From Methylovirgula sp. (GTDB lineage Bacteria; Pseudomonadota; Alphaproteobacteria; Rhizobiales; Beijerinckiaceae), in NCBI GenBank assembly GCA_030040215.1, contig JASHUD010000039.1, positions 1 to 13,652 of the forward strand: a stretch of 13,652 nt of DNA. The letters are read 5' to 3'. A program made the translations under genes and the position numbers. The notes under the pieces are model-generated. The model was not told where the DNA came from. It made no database searches and saw only the letters and a program-made list of their open reading frames with translations. This document shows, one piece after another, positions 5,952-11,978 of this stretch. Position 1 is the first letter of the stretch, and every line of letters begins with the position of its first letter.

Positions 5952-6503
5952 CTTATTGCGGGACACCGGTTCTATGTTAGAGTTCACCCGCTTTCGGACG
6001 TACCGATTGCACGAGAGCCTCGAGCGAACCTCGAGCATGTTTCCACTCAGTCCTGATGGGCTTGCTGCGTTATGCATGCAGTGCGGAGTCGTGCTGGGAG
6101 AGACATGGAGAACGCGCGTTCGAGGTCTTTCGATGCAATGGGAGGGGACGGAGTTTAGCGTCCGCTGAGATTAGATCTTCATTGGGGTTGGCAAATGAAC
6201 TTCGAAGCCATGCTTCGAAGAAGGGGGCCGTTTGACCATGGGCAAGTTTGCGATCGGCCGATCTAGCTTCGCGAATTTTGATGTGCAAGGCACCTGCCTA
6301 GCACAGCGGTTTTTCTCACGGTACCGACAGCACATAACACGTTAGGCGCTCTGGGCTTTTTCCGGTCGCGGCACGGTGCCTAGGGGCGCTGCAATGCAAT
6401 CGGAATCCGCGGCTGAGCGCCCCCGCTTCTCACTTCATCGCTCCATTGCATGCACCGGCGATTTCGCGCCGGGCGGTCCTCTATTGCAAGAAGAAGAAGT
6501 TCG

Positions 6504-8024
6504 ATGCTGAACCCTCGCAGAAACGAATCCCGCAAGGCCGATGACGATCTCGCACCGCGCGATACGCGCGTCGAGGAATCCTGGGCGGCGATTTGTCGGC
6601 GCCTCAGGGCTGAGCTCGGCGAGGCCGTTTTCAGTTCCTGGTTCGCCCGTCTGGAGCTGGAAAGCCTCAACGACCAGATCGCGTATCTGTCGGTCCCGAC
6701 CAAATTTCTCAAGAATTGGATTCAGATGCATTACGCCGACCGCATCGCAACCGCCGTCACCGGCGAGTTTCGCGACGTCAAGCAAATCGTCATCAGCGTG
6801 CGTTCCTCGATGCGGCCGATGAACGCGCACGCCGCGGAGCGCGAGCGGCTGCCGGAATTCGCATCGGGATTCGGGGAGGCGGCCGCGCCGAAGTCGAACG
6901 CCGACCCGCAGCAATATGCGGCTCCGCAGCCGAGCGGAAAGGCAAAAACGAACGCGCGCGACGCCGAAGGCGAAGTCCTGGCCGGTTCGCCGCTCGACCG
7001 GCGACTGAATTTCTCGACCTTCCTCGTCGGCAGATCGAACCAACTCGCCTATGCTTCCGCCCAAGAGGTGGCCTTCGCACAGCCGGGCGAAGCATTGCGC
7101 TTCAATCCGCTCTATATCCACGCCGCCGTCGGGCTCGGCAAGACGCATCTTCTTCAGGCGATCGCGCACGCGGCGACAGCCGCCAAACGCCGGGTCATCT
7201 ATCTGACCGCGGAAAAATTCATGCACAGCTTCGTCTGCGCGCTGAAGGCGGAGACGGCGATCGCCTTCAAGGAAAAGCTGCGGGGGATCGACATCCTGAT
7301 CATCGACGACGTGCAGTTCTTGCAGGGAAAATCGATCCAGCAGGAGTTTTGCCACACGCTCAACGCCTTGATCGACGCGCGCCGGCAGATCGTTATCGCC
7401 TCCGATCGTCCGCCCGCGGATCTCGAGAGTCTCGACGAACGCGTGCGGTCGCGTTTCGCGGGCGGCCTATGCGTTGAAATGGGCGGTCTCGACGAGAACC
7501 TGCGCGTCAAATTGCTCGAAGCGCGGGTCGCGGCGGCGAAACTGCTGCATCCCAACTTTGAGATTTCGCCCGCCGTGCTCGCCTACGTCGCCAACGCCAT
7601 TCAGACCAACGGCCGCGACCTCGACGGCGCGGTCAATCGCCTCGTCGCCCATACCTGCCTGACCGGCCAGCCGCTCTCGGTCGAGACTACCGAAACGGCA
7701 ATCCGCGACTTGATCCGCACGCGCGAGCCGAAACGCGTCAAGATCGAGGACATACAGAAGCTCGTCGCCAGCCATTACAACGTCACCAAGGCCGACATCG
7801 TATCGGCGCGCCGCACCGCCAACGTCGTGCGGCCACGGCAGATCGCGATGTATCTGGCCAAGACGCTGACGCCGCGCTCGCTGCCGGAGATCGGCCGGCG
7901 TTTCGGCGGCCGCGATCACACCACGGTGCTGCACGCGGTCCGCAAGATCGAAGCGCTTGCCGGAACGGACGGCAGGCTCTCGGAGGAGATCGATCTTCTA
8001 AAACGCCTGCTGACCGAGAACTAG
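6504..8024 (+). CDS. dnaA: Chromosomal replication initiator DnaA
   Basis: A 506-residue DnaA of normal length. I start at ATG 6504, preceded by GAAGAAGAAG; an in-frame ATG at 6450 would add 18 Arg-rich residues with no family match. Domain I is about 24-100 (ESWAAICRRLRAELGE, SWFARLELE, PTKFLKNWI). A linker follows to about 165, then the AAA+ domain: Walker A region HAAVGLGKTH (206-215), Walker B ILIIDDVQF (DD at 268-269), the box VII arginine in DERVRSRF (R313) and the sensor-2 Arg in GRDLDGAV (R371). Domain IV carries RRTANVVRPRQIAMYLAK and the signature GGRDHTTVLHAVRKIE (468-483), which binds DnaA boxes. The first P-loop Gly is Ala here (AAVGLGKT against the usual GGVGLGKT). No dnaN or recF follows; ruvC starts 45 nt downstream. 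The identification is secure. Confidence 0.95.
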   Translation: MLNPRRNESRKADDDLAPRDTRVEESWAAICRRLRAELGEAVFSSWFARLELESLNDQIAYLSVPTKFLKNWIQMHYADRIATAVTGEFRDVKQIVISVRSSMRPMNAHAAERERLPEFASGFGEAAAPKSNADPQQYAAPQPSGKAKTNARDAEGEVLAGSPLDRRLNFSTFLVGRSNQLAYASAQEVAFAQPGEALRFNPLYIHAAVGLGKTHLLQAIAHAATAAKRRVIYLTAEKFMHSFVCALKAETAIAFKEKLRGIDILIIDDVQFLQGKSIQQEFCHTLNALIDARRQIVIASDRPPADLESLDERVRSRFAGGLCVEMGGLDENLRVKLLEARVAAAKLLHPNFEISPAVLAYVANAIQTNGRDLDGAVNRLVAHTCLTGQPLSVETTETAIRDLIRTREPKRVKIEDIQKLVASHYNVTKADIVSARRTANVVRPRQIAMYLAKTLTPRSLPEIGRRFGGRDHTTVLHAVRKIEALAGTDGRLSEEIDLLKRLLTEN

Positions 8025-8069
8025 CCGCCCGGGCGTGGGCAAAGGCCGCGCAAAGAGGTAAGCCGTGGC

Positions 8070-8570
8070 ATGGCTGCGATTCGAATCATCGGGATCGATC
8101 CCGGCTTGCGGCACATGGGCTGGGGCATCGTCGAGGTCGCCGGCGCACATCTGGCCTATATTGCAAGCGGCACGGTCGACTCCAACGCCAAAAGCGCGCT
8201 CGGCGAGCGGTTGCGCGAGCTGCATCAGGGCCTATCGCGGATCATCGCCGAATTCGCGCCGGACGAAGCCGCGGTCGAGGAGACGTTCGTCAACCGCGAC
8301 CCGCAATCGGCGCTGAAGCTCGGCGAGGCGCGCGGCATTGCGCTTGTCGTTGCGGCGCTGGCCGGCCTGCCGGTAGCCGAATACGCGGCGAACCTCGTCA
8401 AGAAGACAGTGACCGGCACGGGCCACGCCGAAAAGAACCAGGTCGCAATGATGGTGCGAGTCCTGCTTCCGAAAGCGCAGGAACCGCAAGGAGCGGATGC
8501 CGCCGACGCGCTGGCTGTGGCGATCACCCATGCGCGGTACTGCACGCAAGCGAAGGCGCGCCGGGCATGA
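8070..8570 (+). CDS. ruvC: Crossover junction endodeoxyribonuclease RuvC
   Basis: A 166-residue Holliday junction resolvase acting as a dimer in the cytosol. It makes paired nicks in four-way junctions that are branch-migrated by RuvAB. The four acidic catalytic residues are all present: D10 in GIDPG, E70 in AAVEETFV, and D143 and D146 in GADAADALAVAITHA, matching E. coli D7, E66, D138 and D141. The segment PQSALKLGEARG (78-89) is also typical. The start ATG at 8070 follows AGAGG at good distance. Its last four bases, ATGA, overlap the start of ruvA, so the two are translationally coupled. It lies 45 nt behind dnaA, close enough for a shared transcript. Confidence 0.96.
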   Translation: MAAIRIIGIDPGLRHMGWGIVEVAGAHLAYIASGTVDSNAKSALGERLRELHQGLSRIIAEFAPDEAAVEETFVNRDPQSALKLGEARGIALVVAALAGLPVAEYAANLVKKTVTGTGHAEKNQVAMMVRVLLPKAQEPQGADAADALAVAITHARYCTQAKARRA

Positions 8571-9151
8571 TCGGCAAGCTGCGCGGCAGGCTCGATTCGG
8601 TCGGCGAGGATTTCCTTATCCTCGACGTACAGGGCGTCGGCTATATCGTGCATTGTTCGCCGCGCACGCTTTCCGAACTGCCGCGGTCCGACGAGGTAAT
8701 GCTCGCCGTGGAGACGCAGGTGCGCGAGGATTCGATCCGCCTCTATGGATTTCTGAGCGCCGCGGAACGCGACTGGTTTCGGCTGCTGCAGACGGTGCAA
8801 GGCGTCGGCGCGAAACTGGCGCTGGCCATTCTCGGCACGTTCGAGCCGGCCGAACTTGGATTGACGATCGCCCGACAGGACAAAGCCGCGATTGCGCGCG
8901 CTCCCGGCGTCGGGCCGCGCCTCGCCGCGCGCTTGATTTCCGAACTCAAGGAAAAGACGGCAATCCCCGGCGCGGCCAGGGTCGTAAGCAGCGACGTGCC
9001 GGCCGCCGAAGACGCGATCGCCGCGCTGGTCGGGCTCGGCTATAGCCGTCCGCAGGCGGCCGGCGCGGTCGCCAATTCGCGCGCCGCGCTCGGCGACGAC
9101 GCCGAGGCATCGGCACTCGTCCGGCAAGGCCTGCGGGAACTGGCGCGGTAG
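8567..9151 (+). CDS. ruvA: Holliday junction branch migration complex subunit RuvA
   Basis: A 194-residue RuvA of usual alphaproteobacterial length. RuvA tetramers bind four-way DNA junctions and recruit the RuvB ATPase. The N-terminal OB domain opens MIGKLRGRL and has VQGVGYIVHC and DSIRLYGF. The middle domain has two helix-hairpin-helix motifs, TVQGVGAKLAL (76-86) and APGVGPRLAARLISELKEK (112-130). The C-terminal domain III (about 146-194, EDAIAALVGLGYSRPQAAGAV) is the RuvB-binding module and appears intact. The gene overlaps ruvC by 4 nt. ruvB, which normally follows, is not here: the next gene is an E1-like enzyme starting 43 nt downstream. RuvB must be encoded elsewhere for the complex to work. 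Confidence 0.96.
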   Translation: MIGKLRGRLDSVGEDFLILDVQGVGYIVHCSPRTLSELPRSDEVMLAVETQVREDSIRLYGFLSAAERDWFRLLQTVQGVGAKLALAILGTFEPAELGLTIARQDKAAIARAPGVGPRLAARLISELKEKTAIPGAARVVSSDVPAAEDAIAALVGLGYSRPQAAGAVANSRAALGDDAEASALVRQGLRELAR

Positions 9152-9194
9152 AGGCGGGGTCGATTTTCGCCGACGCCAGGATTAGATAAGCTGC

Positions 9195-9983
9195 ATGTTT
9201 TCCAAGCAGGAAGTCGAACGCTACGCGCGCCATCTCGTGCTCAAGGAGATCGGCGGTCCCGGCCAGCAGAAGCTGAAGGCGGCGCGCGTTTTGGTTATCG
9301 GCGCAGGGGGATTGGGCGCGCCTCTCATTGCCTATCTCGCCGCGGCCGGAGTGGGCGAATTGGGAATCGTCGACGACGATTGCGTGTCGCTCTCCAATTT
9401 GCAGCGCCAGGTGCTCTATGCCACGGCGGATGTCGGCCGGCCGAAAGCCGATTGCGCCGCGGCAGCCGCGCTGCGGCTCAATCCAAATGTCAAAGCAATC
9501 CCCGTCCGAATTCGCGTCACGGCGCGGAACGCCCGTGGCCTCGTCGCGGGCTGGGATGTCGTCGCCGACGGATCGGACAATTTTGCCACCCGCTACGCCG
9601 TATCCGACGCCTGTTTCTACGAGCGCCGCCCGTTGGTGACGGCGGCAATCGGCGCCTTTGACGGTTCGCTCACGACGCTGCGGCCGTTCGAGAAATCCGG
9701 CGCCGGCAAGCCCAACCCGACCTATCGTTGTCTGTTCCCCCACCCGCCGCCGCCCGGCACCGTTCCCGCCTGCGCCGAGACGGGCGTCCTCGGCGCATTG
9801 CCGGGCGTGCTCGGCTCGCTGATGGCGCTCGAAGTGCTGCGCGAGATCGTCGGATTCGGCGAAGGTCTCGTCGGGCGGTTGCTTCTCGTCGATGCGCTCA
9901 GCATGCGCTTCGAATTTGTCTCCTACGGCTGGGATGAGTCCAACCCGCTGAACGGCGCTACGACCGCGGACACGCGATCCTAG
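9195..9983 (+). CDS. MoeB/ThiF/HesA-type E1-like adenylyltransferase
   Basis: A 262-residue cytosolic enzyme of the E1-like family, which adenylates the C-terminal Gly-Gly of small ubiquitin-fold sulfur carriers (MoaD, ThiS) using ATP. Visible elements are RYARHLVLKEIGGPGQQKL, the nucleotide loop GAGGLG (36-41), NLQRQVLY with R71, K84 in GRPKAD, DGSDNFATRY (D128) and the Cys segment PACAETGVLGALPG with C193, at the position of MoeB Cys187. The MoeB zinc site is missing: NPTYRC has one Cys instead of CxxC and the C-terminus has no CxxC, so this resembles the zinc-less rhizobial form. No sulfur carrier, rhodanese or cysteine desulfurase gene lies nearby, so molybdopterin and thiamine roles cannot be told apart. 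The start follows a loose AGGA (9178-9181). Confidence 0.85.
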   Translation: MFSKQEVERYARHLVLKEIGGPGQQKLKAARVLVIGAGGLGAPLIAYLAAAGVGELGIVDDDCVSLSNLQRQVLYATADVGRPKADCAAAAALRLNPNVKAIPVRIRVTARNARGLVAGWDVVADGSDNFATRYAVSDACFYERRPLVTAAIGAFDGSLTTLRPFEKSGAGKPNPTYRCLFPHPPPPGTVPACAETGVLGALPGVLGSLMALEVLREIVGFGEGLVGRLLLVDALSMRFEFVSYGWDESNPLNGATTADTRS

Positions 9984-10215
9984 CGCGGCATACCGGCAGC
10001 GTCACAAGAGCGCGATCGATCCGCGAAGCTAAGCCGTTGAAAATGAATAAGCCGAGGCGGGAAACATCGATGCGTTTCGCGGTTTTACGTTAAAAATGAC
10101 CTGCGCCGAGTTATATGTGGACGGCGGGAACGAATGGGCGGTCTGCGAATAGGCGGGGCGTGGGTCATTATCAGGGGTTTGGGTTCCGGAATGGAGCTCG
10201 AACGGTACCGGTCGG

Positions 10216-11976
10216 ATGCCTAGTTCGATGCAAATCACAGCCAAGCTCCTGGTGGTTGATGGCGAGCCTGCATCGCGCGCCGAAATGCTCCGTCTCCTCG
10301 AACAGGCCGAGCTAAAGGTGAGCGCGGTCGATTCCGAAGTCGCGGGCGTGGCCGCTTTGGGTGCCGAAAGCTTCGGTCTTGCGATCCTCGCCGGCGAGGT
10401 CGCGACGGAAACGATTTATGACATCAAGGAGCGCAGCCCGTCGATCTCCATTCTGCGTATTGTCCCAGCGGGCCATGCAGCGCTCGCGGCCGACAGCCTC
10501 ATTGACGGCATCCTCGTCGCGCCTTTCGAGGCGGGCGAATTCGTCGCCTTGGTGCGCGCTTTGTTGCGCCTTTACCAAACGCGGGCGATGCTGCGCGACA
10601 GCGAGGCGCGGCTGCGCTTGGTCCAAGATGCCGGCGGTCTCGCGGTCGCCGACTGCGACCTCGCGACGGGCCGTGCTTCCTGGTCGCCGCAGTTCGCCGA
10701 GCTGTTCCAACTTCCGCCCGACGCCGCCGAAACGGGGTTGAAGTTTGACGCGATCCTCAGCCTAGTCCACGAAGACGACAAGGCGGCGTTGCTTGCCGAA
10801 TACCGGCGTCTTTTGCGCCGAGGCGGCCAATTCCATCGCCAATTCCGCATCCGCCGCGCCGATGAAAGCGTCACCTGGGTCAACGCGCGCGGCAGCTTCA
10901 TCGAGGGAGCGGCAGGGCGTATCGAACGGATCCTCTGCCTCTGCTCGGACATTACGGAGGAACGTCAGGCGGAGTCGCGTAACGCACAACTCGCGGCGAT
11001 CGTCGCTTCGTCGATCGACGCGATCGCCAGCGTCGATTTCACCGACCGGATTCGGACCTGGAATCACGGCGCGGAACAATTATTCGGCTATGCCGCCTAT
11101 GAAGTGCTCGGCCGCAAGGCGACAGACTTCTACGTTCCTCCCGACCTAGTCGAGGAACGCGACAATATGGTGCGGCGGCTGATGGAAGGCGAGGCGGTCG
11201 AATATCAGACGCGGCGCCAGCACAAGAATGGGCAGCCGATCGACGTTTGGATTCGCGGCACGCCGATGCGCCGTCCCGACGGCAGCCTGTTCGGCGCTTC
11301 GTTCATCATCCGCAACGTCACCGCGCAGAAGCAGCGCGAGGAGCATGTCCGTTTCCTGATGCGCGAACTCACGCATCGCTCGAAAAACCTGCTCGCCGTC
11401 ATTCAGGCGATGGCGCGTCAATCGCTGTCGCTGCACTCGAGTCCGGAGGAGTTCGTGGAGCGTTTCACCGAGCGGCTCAATGGGCTTGCCGGCTCGCACG
11501 ATTTGCTTTTGAGCGACGACTGGGCCGGCGCATCGTTGATCCAGCTGATCCGCTCGCAGTTACAGCATTACGACGATCTCTTCGACTCGCGCATCCATCT
11601 GCAGGGCGCCGATCTCATTTTGCGCCCCGAGGCGGCGCAGAACATCGGCATCGCCTTGCATGAACTTTCCACCAACGCGGCGAAATTCGGCGCGCTTTCG
11701 GTGCCCGGCGGCACGATCACCGTATCGTGGGCGGTGATCAACGACGGCGGCGACGCGCGTCGCGTGCAGCTCCGCTGGAAAGAACAAAGCGGCCCTCCGG
11801 TCGTCCTACCGACGCACAAAGGATTCGGCCGAATGGTCATGGATCGCATCGCCGGCCAGGCGCTCGGCGGCCATTCGAAAGCCGTGTTTGCACCGGACGG
11901 CGTCTATTGGGAACTCGACGTGCCGGCGAGTTCCGTCGTTCGCGAGACCGCCGAGGCGCAACCGATTTCCAGCTAA
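10216..11976 (+). CDS. HWE-family sensor histidine kinase with degenerate receiver and two PAS domains
   Basis: A 586-residue soluble kinase with no membrane segments. Order: receiver-like domain (about 8-120, KLLVVDGEP to VALVRALLRL); PAS 1 (about 128-248, with a C-terminal GRIERILCLCSDITEERQ); PAS 2 (about 255-372, IDAIASVDFTDRIRTWNHGA, NGQPIDVWIRGTPM); dimerisation/phosphoacceptor domain with RELTHRSKNLLAVIQAM (His387); ATP-binding domain with HELSTNAAKFGALS (H482, N487) and WKEQSGPP (W521, E523). The N-box His and the WxE motif define the HWE group, common in Rhizobiales and often tied to stress or light sensing. The receiver keeps D15 and E17 but lacks the phosphoacceptor Asp (AILAGEVA) and the conserved Lys (LVAPFEAGE). 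No response regulator or phyR-ecfG gene is adjacent. ATG 10228 is an alternative start. Confidence 0.9.
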   Translation: MPSSMQITAKLLVVDGEPASRAEMLRLLEQAELKVSAVDSEVAGVAALGAESFGLAILAGEVATETIYDIKERSPSISILRIVPAGHAALAADSLIDGILVAPFEAGEFVALVRALLRLYQTRAMLRDSEARLRLVQDAGGLAVADCDLATGRASWSPQFAELFQLPPDAAETGLKFDAILSLVHEDDKAALLAEYRRLLRRGGQFHRQFRIRRADESVTWVNARGSFIEGAAGRIERILCLCSDITEERQAESRNAQLAAIVASSIDAIASVDFTDRIRTWNHGAEQLFGYAAYEVLGRKATDFYVPPDLVEERDNMVRRLMEGEAVEYQTRRQHKNGQPIDVWIRGTPMRRPDGSLFGASFIIRNVTAQKQREEHVRFLMRELTHRSKNLLAVIQAMARQSLSLHSSPEEFVERFTERLNGLAGSHDLLLSDDWAGASLIQLIRSQLQHYDDLFDSRIHLQGADLILRPEAAQNIGIALHELSTNAAKFGALSVPGGTITVSWAVINDGGDARRVQLRWKEQSGPPVVLPTHKGFGRMVMDRIAGQALGGHSKAVFAPDGVYWELDVPASSVVRETAEAQPISS

Positions 11977-11978
11977 GT

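Larger units (their letters stand above)
5516..6503 (+). other. Long stretch without a convincing gene, between ligase and dnaA
   Basis: About 990 bases. It holds a 29-codon ORF right behind the ligase (separate entry) and a weak 69-codon ORF at 5742-5951 (separate entry). CGTTTTGGA (5552-5560) pairs with TCCAAAAACG (5568-5577) with one bulge. CCTCGAGC occurs twice (6018-6025, 6029-6036), 11 nt apart. CTTCGAAG occurs twice (6200-6207, 6213-6220). A 35-codon ORF lies at 6238-6345 with no recognised product. GGGGCGCT (6383-6390) pairs with AGCGCCCC (6416-6423) in the probable dnaA leader. I looked for TTATCCACA-type DnaA boxes and found none closer than three mismatches, so there is no positive evidence for an origin. 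No tRNA, tmRNA or other RNA gene is recognisable. Confidence 0.5.

Noticed and set aside
5956..6168. 70-codon frame in the dnaA upstream region
   Set aside because: No ribosome binding site, no family resemblance and mixed codon use; probably chance.
5516..6503. Chromosome origin upstream of dnaA
   Set aside because: I looked for TTATCCACA and its complement and the best matches had three mismatches. No AT-rich repeat array was seen.
6435..7355. 306-codon minus-strand frame opposite dnaA
   Set aside because: It covers the N-terminal half of dnaA in antisense with no recognisable domain.
9984..10190. Sigma-70 promoter ahead of the kinase
   Set aside because: TTATAT (near 10110) and several TTGA/TTAA-like blocks exist, but no pair has acceptable 16-18 nt spacing, so I list none.
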